Shown one piece after another: positions 27,046 to 37,592 of a DNA stretch of 46,017 nucleotides. The translations under genes and the position numbers were made by a program. Within the stretch, counting starts at the first letter, position 1. Each line of letters opens with the position of its first letter. The notes beneath the pieces were generated by a model. It was not told the origin of the DNA and searched no databases. It was given only the letters and a program-made list of their open reading frames with translations. The DNA comes from Deltaproteobacteria bacterium (GTDB lineage Bacteria; Desulfobacterota; Desulfuromonadia; Desulfuromonadales; BM103): assembly GCA_024636155.1 (NCBI GenBank), contig JAGXHM010000056.1, positions 1 to 46,017 on the forward strand. The letters are read 5' to 3'.

Positions 27046-28332
27046 ATGGATACCAATTACTTAATTATTCTACTGTTACTGCTTGGCCTGATGGCAGCGA
27101 CGGTTCCCGTTTTCATGGCCTTGTTTTTCACCGGGACCGTCGGCCTGGTCTTTATGATCGGCATCGATGCGCAGATTGTCATAGAGGTGCTGTACCGCAG
27201 CATGGACAAGTTTGCCCTGGTGGTGGTGCTCTTCTTCATCCTCTGCGGCAACATCATGACCACCGGTTCCATCGTCCATAAACTGATCAAGACAGCTAAC
27301 GTTCTGGTCGGTTTTCTGCCAGGCGGCCTGGCCATGGCTGGAGTCCTCGCCTGTGGCTTTTTCGGCGCGATCTCTGGATCAACGGTTGCCACTGTAGTCG
27401 CCATCGGCGGCTTCATGATTCCGGCACTGATTGAAAATGGCTACGATGAGAAGTTCTCTGTCGGCATCATGACCACTGCCCCCAACCTGGGGATCATCAT
27501 TCCACCTTCAATCGCGATGATCCTTTATGCCATGGTCAGCAACGACCCGATTGAAGCCCTCTTTCTGACTGGCTTCATCCCGGGGATCATGATCATGGTG
27601 GCGATGAGTCTGTACGCTTATTTCTATTGCAAAAAGAAAAGCTACAAAACTCTGGACAAACCGAGTTTCAAGGAAATTGTTGCGGTCTTAAGAGAAAGTG
27701 TTTGGGCCCTTTGCCTGCCGTTGCTGATTTTTGGCGGCATCTATTCCGGCATGTTCACCGCTAACGAAGCAGCTGTGGTTGCATGTTTCTATGCCTTCTT
27801 TGTCGAGATTTTTATCCACAAGGACATGAAGTTCAAGGATATTCAGAAAATTATTGTTTCCTCAGCGGCCACCTCGGCAACCCTTCTGGTGATCGTTGCC
27901 GGAGCTTCGGTGTTCGGTGAATATCTGACCTTCGAACAGATTCCAAACAAAATCGCAACTGCGGTCGTCAGTCAGATCCAGTCACCCTGGGTCTTTCTCA
28001 TGGCAGTCAATGTTATGCTACTGATTGTCGGCATGTTCATGGATATTATTTCTGCGACCCTGATCCTGACACCAATCTTCCTGCCACTACTGGCCTCTTT
28101 CGGTATCGACACGATGCATTTCGGCCTGCTGATGACGATCAATCTTGGCATCGGTTACTGCACGCCACCGCTGGGCGTCAGCCTCTACATCGCGGGTGCT
28201 GCGATTGACCGCAACCTGGTTTACGTCTCCAAGGCGGTGATACCTTTCGTCTTAATTCAGATTGCAGTCCTGCTGATTCTGACCTATTGGGCTGATCTTG
28301 TGCTCTACTTACCACGCCTGGTTTATGGCTGA
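27046..28332 (+). CDS. dctM: TRAP transporter large membrane subunit (DctM family)
   Basis: A 428-residue integral membrane protein with about a dozen hydrophobic segments. It shows the DctM signatures GFFGAISGSTVATVVAIGG and TAPNLGIIIPPSIAMILY, and a late NLGIGYCTPPLGVSLY. It is the translocating subunit of the tripartite transporter. It starts 41 bases after dctQ and ends where the Usp gene begins. Confidence 0.94.
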   Translation: MDTNYLIILLLLLGLMAATVPVFMALFFTGTVGLVFMIGIDAQIVIEVLYRSMDKFALVVVLFFILCGNIMTTGSIVHKLIKTANVLVGFLPGGLAMAGVLACGFFGAISGSTVATVVAIGGFMIPALIENGYDEKFSVGIMTTAPNLGIIIPPSIAMILYAMVSNDPIEALFLTGFIPGIMIMVAMSLYAYFYCKKKSYKTLDKPSFKEIVAVLRESVWALCLPLLIFGGIYSGMFTANEAAVVACFYAFFVEIFIHKDMKFKDIQKIIVSSAATSATLLVIVAGASVFGEYLTFEQIPNKIATAVVSQIQSPWVFLMAVNVMLLIVGMFMDIISATLILTPIFLPLLASFGIDTMHFGLLMTINLGIGYCTPPLGVSLYIAGAAIDRNLVYVSKAVIPFVLIQIAVLLILTYWADLVLYLPRLVYG

Positions 28333-28361
28333 TGGCTCCATCTCAGATGAAGGAGTTTGGC

Positions 28362-28787
28362 ATGACCCCCAAAACACTGATTCCGGTCGACGACTCGGAA
28401 ACAACACGACAAACAATACAGGCCGTTATTGCCAATCAGAAGCTGATATCGCGAGACATCATTCTGCTCCATGTCGTTGATGTCCATTTGATCCAGCGCC
28501 TGCTCCCTGAAATGCAAAAGCAGATGGTCTACGAATCGTCTGTAAAATCGGGAAATCGCATCCTTGAGAGACTTGCAAAACCTTTCCAAGATGCAGGCTT
28601 CGAACCGAAGTTACTGCTTGAACTTGGGACCCCTGAAGCAGCAATCAATAAAGTTGTCGAAGAACAGAATATTCAACTGGTGATCATCAGTCGTCATACC
28701 GGTGGCGGAAAGCTCCGAGACATTTTGTTCGGATCTGTGGCAAACCATATCGTACATTCAGTCAGGTGCCCGGTCTTACTCTTTTGA
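28362..28787 (+). CDS. Universal stress protein family, TRAP-linked
   Basis: A 141-residue UspA-fold protein. The nucleotide-binding signature SRHTGGGKLRDILFGSVANH and a final CPVLLF are present. I chose the ATG at 28362, six bases after AAGGAG; the frame is open from 28332. Usp proteins encoded beside TRAP transporters (such as TeaD with TeaABC) regulate uptake by binding ATP, so a similar role is likely. Confidence 0.87.
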   Translation: MTPKTLIPVDDSETTRQTIQAVIANQKLISRDIILLHVVDVHLIQRLLPEMQKQMVYESSVKSGNRILERLAKPFQDAGFEPKLLLELGTPEAAINKVVEEQNIQLVIISRHTGGGKLRDILFGSVANHIVHSVRCPVLLF

Positions 28788-28815
28788 TTATCCCAAAACA
28801 AAGGTTCCGGATCTG

Positions 28816-29469
28816 ATGGATGCGCAGTTTCTGCAAAGTGCTGAGTTCATCGACAGCAATTCTGTCAATATAAGAGATTTTGCGGAAGAGACGGTCCGCA
28901 CCTCACCGTCACATCACGACAAGGCCATCGCTCTTTACTACCGGGTACGCGATGGAATTCGTTACACTCCCTATCTTGATTTTGGCGACCCGGAGATATA
29001 TCGAGCCAGCACTGTATTGCACGCTGGTTATGGCTTCTGCATTTCCAAGGCATCATTACTGGCCGCCTGTGGTCGCGCAGTAGGGATTCCATCACGGGTT
29101 GGCTTTGCCGACGTCAAAAACCACCTCAACACCCCTCGTTTGCGTGAAATGAACGGTGGTGATCTGATGCGCTGGCACGCTTTTACAGAATTCTATCTGC
29201 ATGGGATATGGGTCAAATCAACTCCGGCTTTCAATCAGGAACTTTGCACCAGATTCCGCGTCAAACCCCTTGAGTTCAACGGTCGTGAGGACTCGATTTT
29301 CCATCCTTTCGACGCCGATCAGCGCAAGCACATGGAGTACGTCCATGAGCGCGGCTCATTTGCTGATATCCCTTATGCAGCGATTATTAACACTTACAAG
29401 AGATACAGCCCCAAGCTGCTCGGGAACAACAGTGGCGGCGATTTCGGCGCCGAGGCTGAAGAAGTCTAA
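28816..29469 (+). CDS. Transglutaminase-like cysteine protein
   Basis: A 217-residue protein with a transglutaminase-core fold. The cysteine lies in AGYGFCISKASLLAACGRA, followed by IPSRVGFADVKNHL, and the histidine in MRWHAFTEFYLHGIWVKSTPAFN. The third-triad Asp found in many relatives (VDPT) is replaced by the STPAFN sequence, which is characteristic of one bacterial subfamily. There is no signal peptide, so it is probably cytoplasmic. It might be a protease, an amidase or a non-catalytic fold; its role in this catabolic array is unknown. The start is uncertain: ATG 28816 has only a distant AAAGG. Confidence 0.8.
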   Translation: MDAQFLQSAEFIDSNSVNIRDFAEETVRTSPSHHDKAIALYYRVRDGIRYTPYLDFGDPEIYRASTVLHAGYGFCISKASLLAACGRAVGIPSRVGFADVKNHLNTPRLREMNGGDLMRWHAFTEFYLHGIWVKSTPAFNQELCTRFRVKPLEFNGREDSIFHPFDADQRKHMEYVHERGSFADIPYAAIINTYKRYSPKLLGNNSGGDFGAEAEEV

Positions 29470-29510
29470 ATCCTTTTCATTACAGAGACACTGAGCACAC
29501 AGAGGAAAAA

Positions 29511-31835
29511 ATGGGTATCAGACAACGGGTTAAACGGCTATTGAGCCGTATGCACCAGACGCCTCAGTACCGCACTCAAGGTGCGGTTCTCTTTGTTGAT
29601 CTTGAACAGCGCAGTACGCTGCGCGGATACCTGTCACTCGATGCGGTCCAGCACTTTCTGGCCGGCCGCGGCGGTAACATGTACCTGCTCTACAATCTGT
29701 TGCAGGAAGAGAAAGAGGCTCTCGATCCAGAAGTGCCTTTGATTTTCGGCGTCGGAGTTCTGACCGGCAGAACGCCTGGGGCCACTCGCGGCAACATCAC
29801 AAGTCGCTCACCGGAGAGCCGGGCGATCCTCGACAGTAATGCCGGTGACTACTTCCCAACCTATCTCAAACGCAATGGCTACGACCATCTGGTTCTCTAC
29901 GGCCGCAACCCGGAATGGACATTACTCAAAATCGAGCAAAAGCAAATCAGTTTTATCGATGCCACGGCTTATTGCGGTATGGACAACATTGAGTTTACTG
30001 CGGCAATTGAAGGTGATTTCATCGGTACCGAACGCAAAGACATAGCCATGGCGCGGATCAGCAGCGCTGGAGAAAACCAGGTGCTCTGCAGTGGCATCAT
30101 GGCGGGTGAGAAATCGATCTGGGCCCGTGGTGGTGGTGGTGCCAAGATGGGAGCCCTGCATCTGAAGGCGATTCTCATCCAGGGCAAGCTGCCGGAGCTT
30201 GACCTTTCGGAACCTTTCAAAGTGGGCAACCGGAACATTGGCAAAAAGATCCTCGCTGCGAGTGTCGTCCAGAATGCACTGAAAAAAGTCGGTACGCCTT
30301 TTCTCTACAAACCGAGCCGGGTGCTCGGCGCCATGGGAACCAAGAACAACCAGGAAACCACCTGGCACGACAGCCTCGATGCAGACAACTTTGATCCTTA
30401 TCGTCCGGGAATGAGCCGCTGCTACCAGTGCCCGGTCGGATGCCGGGCCAACAACGACATGCTTCCTGGCGGCAAAGGCGGCTGGGGTGCCAGCGCCCTG
30501 ACCGGCCTCAGCGGTAATGCCAGTTACGATAAAACACAAAGTGCCCTTGAGCATCACAAACAACGGAGCTACAACGGCATCAACAATGACGGCCACTTCG
30601 ACAAGTACGACAAAGGAGAAGGCCCGGAATACATTATCGTTGGCAAGTTTGGCCCCAACATCGGCATCAAAGAGCCTGAGCAAGTCCTGCGCCTTAACAA
30701 CATCCTCAACGATCTGGCCCTCGATGCTTCAAGTACCGGCAGCGCTATCGCCTGGGCCATGGAACTCTATCAGCGCGGCATCATCGACCAGAAGACGACC
30801 GGCGGACTGGAGCTGACCTGGGGAAATTATCCGGTCATCGAACAATTACTCTTCATGACCGCAAAGCGCGAGGGTTTTGGCGACACCATCGCTCTTTCCA
30901 GCCGCGCTGTTGAGCTGGGGAAATATCCACCGGAAGCACTGAGCTACTGCATGGCGTCGAAAGGGCTGTTTCAGTCTGATCCGCACGACGCCCGCATCCT
31001 CAAAGCCTTTGCCCTGGGGTTGGCGGTTGCCACCCGCGGCATGGATCATCTGCGTAATCGTGCCACTCTCGAGATCAACGCCCGCATCAACGATGATGCC
31101 ACGTTCAAGACCGACCTCTACGGGGGTGTGGTCTCCCCCGAACCAACCTCTTACGAGGGGAAAGAGTACGCGGTCCGGCGCTGCGAAAACACCTTTGCCG
31201 TTGGTGATGCGATCGGCATGTGCCGTTTTAATACCAAACTGTTCAACTCACCGACAACACCTGACCTTGAGGACTTTGCCGCCCAACTTAACGCATTGAC
31301 CCAACTGCATTTCGATGCCGATCAGCTGGATGAAATCGGCCGAGACATCACCGGATTGGAGCGAATGCTCAACTTTCGCTTCGGTCTGCGCGGCGAGGAT
31401 GACACCCTGCCCGTCCGTTGGTTCGATGAACCGATTGCAGTTGGCCCCTTCAAAGGGGAAAAGATCGACCGCGAGCAGTTCGCCGCACTTAAGCAACGCT
31501 TTTACCTGCTGACCGGGCTCAATCGCGAAGGTGTTCCCTCCCTCGACTGGCACGCCAAACTCTCGAAACGCGTCACCAACTACAGCATCAGGGTCAAGTT
31601 CCCCTGTGCTCTACCCGGAGCGCCTGAACAGTCTATTGTCGTCGATGAGCCGATGGCACACCTGGGAGAGCTTCGCCAGCACCTTCGGTGTAAACTCCCT
31701 GAAGCGGCAAGAATACTTGATGATCCGAACCTCAACATCGTCATCGACGGCAAGATGATTCTCGCTGGCGAAAACCAGACCGACATTCCTGACGGCAGCG
31801 AGGTCACCCTGATTTCCTACGTCTCTGGAGGGTAA
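29511..31835 (+). CDS. Aldehyde:ferredoxin oxidoreductase family protein with MoaD-like tail
   Basis: A 774-residue protein. Residues 20 to about 680 are an AOR-family tungsten/molybdenum enzyme: the cluster ligands are C304-x2-C307-x3-C311 (RCYQCPVGCR) plus C571 (IGMCRFN), and AGEKSIWARGGGG matches the cofactor-binding domain. Residues from about 690 form a beta-grasp MoaD/ThiS-like domain that ends exactly in VTLISYVSGG, i.e. with the terminal Gly-Gly used for thiocarboxylate formation in molybdopterin synthesis. AOR enzymes oxidise aldehydes to acids, or reduce acids, with ferredoxin. It is only distantly like BamB in this window. The substrate is unknown; an aryl aldehyde would fit. Confidence 0.88.
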   Translation: MGIRQRVKRLLSRMHQTPQYRTQGAVLFVDLEQRSTLRGYLSLDAVQHFLAGRGGNMYLLYNLLQEEKEALDPEVPLIFGVGVLTGRTPGATRGNITSRSPESRAILDSNAGDYFPTYLKRNGYDHLVLYGRNPEWTLLKIEQKQISFIDATAYCGMDNIEFTAAIEGDFIGTERKDIAMARISSAGENQVLCSGIMAGEKSIWARGGGGAKMGALHLKAILIQGKLPELDLSEPFKVGNRNIGKKILAASVVQNALKKVGTPFLYKPSRVLGAMGTKNNQETTWHDSLDADNFDPYRPGMSRCYQCPVGCRANNDMLPGGKGGWGASALTGLSGNASYDKTQSALEHHKQRSYNGINNDGHFDKYDKGEGPEYIIVGKFGPNIGIKEPEQVLRLNNILNDLALDASSTGSAIAWAMELYQRGIIDQKTTGGLELTWGNYPVIEQLLFMTAKREGFGDTIALSSRAVELGKYPPEALSYCMASKGLFQSDPHDARILKAFALGLAVATRGMDHLRNRATLEINARINDDATFKTDLYGGVVSPEPTSYEGKEYAVRRCENTFAVGDAIGMCRFNTKLFNSPTTPDLEDFAAQLNALTQLHFDADQLDEIGRDITGLERMLNFRFGLRGEDDTLPVRWFDEPIAVGPFKGEKIDREQFAALKQRFYLLTGLNREGVPSLDWHAKLSKRVTNYSIRVKFPCALPGAPEQSIVVDEPMAHLGELRQHLRCKLPEAARILDDPNLNIVIDGKMILAGENQTDIPDGSEVTLISYVSGG

Positions 31836-31843
31836 GTCAGCTA

Positions 31844-32671
31844 TTGCGAGAATCTTGCGGTTTTTTCAACATTAATGGCGACAATCTGGAGTATCAGTCG
31901 TTTGCCCCCTGCCGAAGCGATGTCACGACGCTGGTCTTCCTGCATGAGGGGCTGGGCTGTTTGGCTATGTGGAGGGATTTCCCTCGTCAAGTGGCAGAAT
32001 TGACCGGCTGCAGGGTGCTGACTTACAGCCGGGCGGGTTACGGCAGGTCGTCCCCATGCGCGTTGCCGAGGCCCCTCACCTTCATGCATCATGAAGGGCT
32101 CAACGTCCTGCCGCAGATTTTAGATATTGCCGGGATAAGCAGGGCCGTGCTGGTAGGACACAGTGATGGCGCCTCCATCGCCCTGATCAATGCTGGCGGC
32201 ATTGCCAATGATCGCATCCAGGGGTTAATCCTGATGGCTCCTCACGTTTTTGTCGAGGAGCTCACCATCAACAGCATTCGAGAGGCGAGAGCCTCCTACC
32301 AAACATCAGAGTTGCGCGCACGACTTGCCCGTTATCATGGCGACAATGTAGACAATACTTTTCTCGGCTGGACTCAAGCCTGGCTGGATGAAGGTTTTTT
32401 GGCATGGAACCTGGAAGCCTTTCTGCCAAAGATAGAGATGCCAACCCTGTTGATCCAGGGTGAGCTGGACAACTATGGCACACTAAAACAACTGAAAACA
32501 ATCAGTGAACAGATGCAGGGCAAAACAGAGACAATCATTCTGCCCGACTGTGGCCACTCGCCTTTCCGCGAACGTCCGAACGAGACGCTGCAAGCGATGA
32601 CCGGATTTCTGGAAAAGCACCTCAAGTTACAGCTCAGTTCAAGCATTGATGCAAACGGCGCAGATAGATGA
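31844..32671 (+). CDS. Alpha/beta-hydrolase family protein
   Basis: A 275-residue alpha/beta-hydrolase. The nucleophile elbow is GHSDGAS (Ser), the acid is probably the Asp in GELDNYG, and the histidine is in DCGHSPF. HEGLGCLAMW is a typical oxyanion strand-loop. It starts with TTG at 31844, 11 bases after a GGAGGG site formed by the end of the previous gene. It may be a CoA thioesterase or ester hydrolase serving the upstream oxidoreductase, but the substrate is not readable. Confidence 0.87.
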   Translation: MRESCGFFNINGDNLEYQSFAPCRSDVTTLVFLHEGLGCLAMWRDFPRQVAELTGCRVLTYSRAGYGRSSPCALPRPLTFMHHEGLNVLPQILDIAGISRAVLVGHSDGASIALINAGGIANDRIQGLILMAPHVFVEELTINSIREARASYQTSELRARLARYHGDNVDNTFLGWTQAWLDEGFLAWNLEAFLPKIEMPTLLIQGELDNYGTLKQLKTISEQMQGKTETIILPDCGHSPFRERPNETLQAMTGFLEKHLKLQLSSSIDANGADR

Positions 32672-32914
32672 CGGCTACGTTCTTATCATTCAAGTCACCC
32701 GGTAGAATGTAAACAAGTGGAGACAAAGCACAGAGCCAATCGTCACCATCATATTCACTACAACCAGATGGCTTCCGGGTAAAAGCCTTATGCCAACGAT
32801 TCAGCAGACTCTGCCTGCATGGCACGGCGCTTGCTAAACAATTGGGATTAAAACAACTCTCAAAGGTTACATACGAGACATCGCGCACCAAGCCTGTCAT
32901 GCCAAAGGAGAAAT

Positions 32915-35900
32915 ATGATGTCAAGCTCTGTCTACAGACCCACCCACCCGATTCGCTTCGTTACCGCCACAAGTCTTTATGACGGACACGATGTCTCAAT
33001 CAATATCATGCGCCGCATCATGCAGGACTCCGGAGCCGAAGTGGTGCACCTGGGACACAACCGTTCGGTCCATGAAATAGTTAACGCGGCGATCCAGGAA
33101 GACGCTCAGGGAATTGCGGTCAGCTCCTACCAGGGCGGGCACATGGAATTTTTCAAATTCATGCACGACCTATTGCAAGAACAGGGGGCCGGGCATGTAC
33201 GCATCTTCGGTGGCGGAGGCGGGGTCATCCTGCCGGACGAAATTAAAGAGCTTGAAGCGTATGGCATCTGCAAGATCTTTTCTCCAGAAGACGGGCGGCG
33301 CATGGGTCTGCAAGGAATGGTCAATTACGAGTTGCAACAGTGTGACTTTGCTCCACCGTATCAGCTCGCAAACGACCTGACGAGATTGCCACAACGCGAC
33401 CCGCAGGCGGTGGCCAGACTTATAACCGCCGCAGAACAGCTGGTCGAGCACCCTGATGAACTGCGACAGGCAACACAGCAGCAGATTCGCGAACTGGCCG
33501 GACCAGTACCTGTCCTCGGCATTACCGGCACTGGCGGCGCAGGCAAAAGCTCGTTGACCGACGAATTGGTACGCCGCTTCCTGCGTGACTTTGAGGAAAA
33601 GAGTGTGGCGATCCTCTCCGTCGACCCAACCCGCAAGCGCACCGGCGGAGCGCTGCTTGGCGACCGCATTCGCATGAATGCCATCGACACCCCCAGAGTA
33701 TTTATGCGCTCACTGGCGACCCGCGATTCGCGCACGGAACTTTCAACCGCTATCAACGAGGCTGTCGACGTACTCAAGGCGGCCTCGTTTGACCTGATCA
33801 TCGTCGAAACCAGCGGTATCGGTCAGGGCAACGCGGGAATTGTCGAGGTCTGTGATCTCTCGCTCTACGTCATGACCAGCGAGTTCGGTGCGCCAACCCA
33901 ACTGGAGAAGATCGACATGCTCGACTTCGCCGACCTGATCGCACTGAACAAGATGGAAAAACGTGGCGCCGAGGATGCCTTGCGCAACGTTCGCAAACAG
34001 TACCGGCGCAACCGTCATTTATTCGAAGCTGACGACGGGGAACTGCCCGTTTTCGGTACGATCGCCAGCCAGTTCAACGACGTCGGTGTTAACCGACTTT
34101 ACCGTGCACTGCTCGGCAAACTCAATGAGAAGTGCAAGCTCGACTGGCAGTCACAACTTGTGGTCGGCGAGGGTCAGAGCATGAGTCAGCTGATCATTCC
34201 GCCAGAGCAGATCGCCTACCTGTCTGAAATCGTTCATACCGCCAAGGCCTATCGCAATCAGGTCAAGGTTCAGACGCAGGTCGGCAAAGAGTTTTACCAA
34301 CTTTCCGGAGCTCGCGAACTGCTGGCAAAGAAATGCGATTGCCAGGTTGCGGATCTCGATACGTTGCTTGAGCAGAGCGAAGCTGCACTCAGCGAGGGGA
34401 ACCGTAAGTTATTGCAAAAGTGGCCGGAGTTAAAGAAGGCCTATCGGGATGAGGTAATGATCACCAGGGTGCGCGACAAGGAGATTCGCACCGAGCTGAC
34501 GACAACAACCCTCTCTGGAACAATCATTCCCAAGGTCTGCCTGCCTGATTTTACAGACTACGGAGAGATCATCCGCTGGTGCATGAAAGAAAACGCTCCC
34601 GGCTTCTTCCCCTATACCGCCGGACTCTTCCCCTTCAAGCGCACAGCCGAGGACCCCAAGCGCCAGTTTGCTGGCGAAGGCACCCCGGAGCGCACCAACC
34701 GCCGCTTCCATTACCTGACCAAAGATGATGATGCCAAAAGGCTCTCGACCGCATTTGACAGCGTGACCCTTTATGGTGAGGATCCAGATGAGCGTCCCGA
34801 CATTTATGGCAAGGTCGGAATGAGCGGGGTTTCGATCTGTACTCAGAATGATATGGACAAACTTTTTGCCGGCTTCGACCTCTGCGACCCGATGACCTCC
34901 GTCTCGCTGACCATCAACGGCCCGGCGCCGATGCTGCTGGCGATGTTCATGAATACCGCGATCCGCCAGCAGGTGGAGAAGTTCCGCAGCGAAAACGACC
35001 GCGAACCATCAAATGAGGAACAAGCCGAGATCCAGAGCTGTACTCTGCAGACGGTGCGTGGCACGGTGCAGGCTGACATCCTCAAAGAAGATCAGGGACA
35101 GAACACCTGCATCTTCACCACCGAGTTCGCGCTGCGTATGATGGGCGACATCCAGCAGTACTTCATTGATCAGAAAGTGCGCAACTACTACTCGGTCTCG
35201 ATCAGTGGCTACCACATCGCTGAAGCGGGCGCCAACCCGATCAGCCAACTGACCTTTACTCTCTCCAACGGATTCACCTTCGTCGAATATTACTTGTCGC
35301 GCGGCATGCATATCGACGATTTTGCTGGCAACCTGTCGTTCTTCTTCAGCAACGGCCTTGATCCCGAATACACAGTTATTGGTCGGGTCGCACGACGCAT
35401 CTGGTCCGTGGTGATGCGCGACCGCTACGGTGCAAACACCAAGAGCCAGATGCTCAAATACCACATTCAGACCTCCGGTCGTTCGCTGCACGCCCAGGAG
35501 ATGAACTTCAACGACATCCGCACCACCCTGCAGGCACTGATGGCGATCTACGACAACTGCAATTCGCTGCACACCAATGCCTATGATGAAGCGATCACCA
35601 CTCCCACCGAGGAATCGGTGCGCCGGGCGATGGCGATCCAGATGATCATCAACAAGGAATTGGGACTGGTGAAGAATGAAAATCCTCTACAGGGGTCCTT
35701 CATTATGGAGGAACTGACCGACCTGGTCGAAGCAGCAGTCCTGGAACAATTTGAACAGATCAGCCAGCGCGGTGGCGTACTCGGGGCGATGGAGACCCTT
35801 TACCAACGAACCAAGATCCAGGAAGAGTCGATGCTCTACGAGCACCAGAAACACACTGGAGAACTGCCGATCATCGGCGTTAATACCTATTTAAACCCAA

Positions 35901-36163
35901 AAAGTGAAGAAGAAGGATACACGATCCCGGGCGATGTGGCCCGCTCGACAGAAGAGGAGAAACTTCACCAGATCACCAACCTGCGCGCCTTCCAGAGAGA
36001 GCACGCTGCAGAAGCTCCTGAAGCGCTCAAAAGGTTGCAGCAAGCCGCGGCGGATGGCGGGAACATCTTCGCCGAGCTGATGAAAGCAGTCAACGTAGCT
36101 TCGTTGGGACAGATCAGCGCTGCGCTCTATGAGGTTGGTGGCCAATATCGACGCAACATGTAA
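32915..36163 (+). CDS. icmF: Fused isobutyryl-CoA mutase (IcmF)
   Basis: A 1082-residue three-domain protein. Residues 10-140 are a B12-binding domain with LYDGHD (the histidine ligand H25) and IFGGGGG. From about 195 comes a MeaB-type GTPase chaperone with the P-loop GTGGAGKS (205-212). From about 540 to the end is the mutase barrel. AGLFPFKR and AGANPISQL match the substrate-pocket pattern of isobutyryl-CoA mutases rather than methylmalonyl-CoA mutases. It interconverts isobutyryl-CoA and n-butyryl-CoA using adenosylcobalamin. Next to 2-oxoacid oxidoreductases it would pass valine-derived isobutyryl-CoA into beta-oxidation. A second ATG at 32918 has better spacing to AAAGGAG. Confidence 0.95.
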   Translation: MMSSSVYRPTHPIRFVTATSLYDGHDVSINIMRRIMQDSGAEVVHLGHNRSVHEIVNAAIQEDAQGIAVSSYQGGHMEFFKFMHDLLQEQGAGHVRIFGGGGGVILPDEIKELEAYGICKIFSPEDGRRMGLQGMVNYELQQCDFAPPYQLANDLTRLPQRDPQAVARLITAAEQLVEHPDELRQATQQQIRELAGPVPVLGITGTGGAGKSSLTDELVRRFLRDFEEKSVAILSVDPTRKRTGGALLGDRIRMNAIDTPRVFMRSLATRDSRTELSTAINEAVDVLKAASFDLIIVETSGIGQGNAGIVEVCDLSLYVMTSEFGAPTQLEKIDMLDFADLIALNKMEKRGAEDALRNVRKQYRRNRHLFEADDGELPVFGTIASQFNDVGVNRLYRALLGKLNEKCKLDWQSQLVVGEGQSMSQLIIPPEQIAYLSEIVHTAKAYRNQVKVQTQVGKEFYQLSGARELLAKKCDCQVADLDTLLEQSEAALSEGNRKLLQKWPELKKAYRDEVMITRVRDKEIRTELTTTTLSGTIIPKVCLPDFTDYGEIIRWCMKENAPGFFPYTAGLFPFKRTAEDPKRQFAGEGTPERTNRRFHYLTKDDDAKRLSTAFDSVTLYGEDPDERPDIYGKVGMSGVSICTQNDMDKLFAGFDLCDPMTSVSLTINGPAPMLLAMFMNTAIRQQVEKFRSENDREPSNEEQAEIQSCTLQTVRGTVQADILKEDQGQNTCIFTTEFALRMMGDIQQYFIDQKVRNYYSVSISGYHIAEAGANPISQLTFTLSNGFTFVEYYLSRGMHIDDFAGNLSFFFSNGLDPEYTVIGRVARRIWSVVMRDRYGANTKSQMLKYHIQTSGRSLHAQEMNFNDIRTTLQALMAIYDNCNSLHTNAYDEAITTPTEESVRRAMAIQMIINKELGLVKNENPLQGSFIMEELTDLVEAAVLEQFEQISQRGGVLGAMETLYQRTKIQEESMLYEHQKHTGELPIIGVNTYLNPKSEEEGYTIPGDVARSTEEEKLHQITNLRAFQREHAAEAPEALKRLQQAAADGGNIFAELMKAVNVASLGQISAALYEVGGQYRRNM

Positions 36164-36189
36164 CCCGCCCTCTTGGTGAGGAAATAACT

Positions 36190-36735
36190 TTGGACATTTT
36201 TCAGGTTTTCAGAGATCGTCGCAGCATCCGCAGATACAAGGACACGCCTGTCGAACCGGAGAAAATCATACAGGTGTTAGACGCTGCACGCCTGGCTCCC
36301 TCATGGAAGAACCTGCAGTGCTGGCGTTTCCTGGTCATTAACGAGCAGGCTCACAGAGAGGCGCTGCTCAAGGCGTTCCCTGAAGACAATCCCGGCTTTC
36401 AGGCAATCGCCACGGCGCCGGTAGTCATTGTTGTCTGCGCTGATCCATCGCAATCAGGCTTGGAAAATGGCATCGAATACTATGTTGCCGATACCGCCAT
36501 CGCCTTTCAACATCTCTGTCTCGCAGCTCATGCGCTCGGCCTGGGAAGCTGCTGGATGGGTTGGTTCGACGAAACAGCCGTCAAAGCGGCCCTCGCTATT
36601 CCGGACAAATTCCGGGTCGTTGGGGTAACGCCACTGGGCTACCCGGATCAGGAGCCAAAGGCCAGACCGCGTAAAGCGCTCACAGACATGACCTTCTATA
36701 ACCAATGGGAGAACAATCGTGAAGAGCAGGGATGA
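36190..36735 (+). CDS. Nitroreductase family flavoprotein
   Basis: A 181-residue protein with the nitroreductase fold: DRRSIRRYKD near the N-terminus, ARLAPSWKNLQCW, and GLGSCWMGWF. It binds FMN and uses NAD(P)H; natural substrates in this family are very diverse. The start is TTG at 36190 after GAGG. It follows icmF by 26 bases and is probably cotranscribed. Its specific role is unknown. Confidence 0.87.
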   Translation: MDIFQVFRDRRSIRRYKDTPVEPEKIIQVLDAARLAPSWKNLQCWRFLVINEQAHREALLKAFPEDNPGFQAIATAPVVIVVCADPSQSGLENGIEYYVADTAIAFQHLCLAAHALGLGSCWMGWFDETAVKAALAIPDKFRVVGVTPLGYPDQEPKARPRKALTDMTFYNQWENNREEQG

Positions 36736-36999
36736 CGGGGCGAAGGCATCGTCTGCCTGCAGGAAGAATTACCTCAGCAAGAGCTCTAAGGGTGACTGAT
36801 AAACCATCCACTCACAGCTTGCTCATTTATAGCATCACCACCTTATGAAGAGCATTGGCAGAGAAGTATCATCAACGCTGTCCGTCACTGGTGCGTAAAG
36901 CTCCCTCTATCATCAAAAAGAAACTTCCGACTTGACGGCTCCTTCAAATTTAGGCAATTTGTTACAACTTTTCTGTGTAGACCGTTTGAGGGAGGAAAA
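36736..36999. other. Spacer before the XRE-cupin gene
   Basis: This 264-base space has no gene I would defend. The end carries a very strong GGGAGG ribosome-binding site for the next gene. A TTGACG near 36933 may be a -35 box, but I see no matching -10. It probably separates the icmF transcript from the regulator and ligase genes. Confidence 0.4.
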
Positions 37000-37578
37000 A
37001 TGTCTGTTGAATACAAAATTGGCGAGAAGCTGCGTCAACTGCGTGAGTCCAAGCAAATGACAATTGAACAACTTGCCGAGCGGAGTCAATGCCATGTCGA
37101 CCAGATTCGACAAATTGAGGATGGGGCACTCGTCCCTTCTCTCACCCCGCTGATGGAAATTTCCCGTGCTCTGGGCGTACGCCTCGGCACCCTGCTGGAC
37201 GATGACCCGATTGAAGGACCGGTGGTATTCAAATCGGCCGAATCACCCAACGTGATCCGTTTCTCCGGCAAGGACCCCATGGCGACCAGCAGCAATCTTG
37301 ATTTCTACTCCATGGGCAGTGGCAAACGCGACAGGCAGATGGAGCCTTTCATGATCGACGTCAAACCGCGCAGCGGAGAAGCCCCGCCACTCTCCGCTCA
37401 CGAAGGGGAAGAATTCATCTTTGTTCTTTCTGGCGCTATTCAGATCAACTACGGCAAAAGCACTTACCAGTTGGTAGCAGGTGAAAGCATCTACTACGAC
37501 TCGGTCGTTCCCCACGATGTCCACGCCAAGGGTGATGAAAACGCTCGCATCCTGGCCGTCATTTACGCACCAAGCTAA
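37000..37578 (+). CDS. XRE-cupin transcriptional regulator
   Basis: A 192-residue regulator. Residues 7-62 form an XRE helix-turn-helix ([20 protein letters not shown]...), and about 115-185 a single cupin_2 barrel ([25 protein letters not shown]). The cupin domain usually binds a small acid or metal. It lies 14 bases upstream of the AMP-forming ligase gene, the usual partner of this type of regulator. Confidence 0.92.
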   Translation: MSVEYKIGEKLRQLRESKQMTIEQLAERSQCHVDQIRQIEDGALVPSLTPLMEISRALGVRLGTLLDDDPIEGPVVFKSAESPNVIRFSGKDPMATSSNLDFYSMGSGKRDRQMEPFMIDVKPRSGEAPPLSAHEGEEFIFVLSGAIQINYGKSTYQLVAGESIYYDSVVPHDVHAKGDENARILAVIYAPS

Positions 37579-37592
37579 TCGGAGTTATCACA

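Noticed and set aside
32672-32914. Cobalamin riboswitch before icmF
   Set aside because: I looked for a B12 box and a suitable structured leader in the 243-base gap and found neither.
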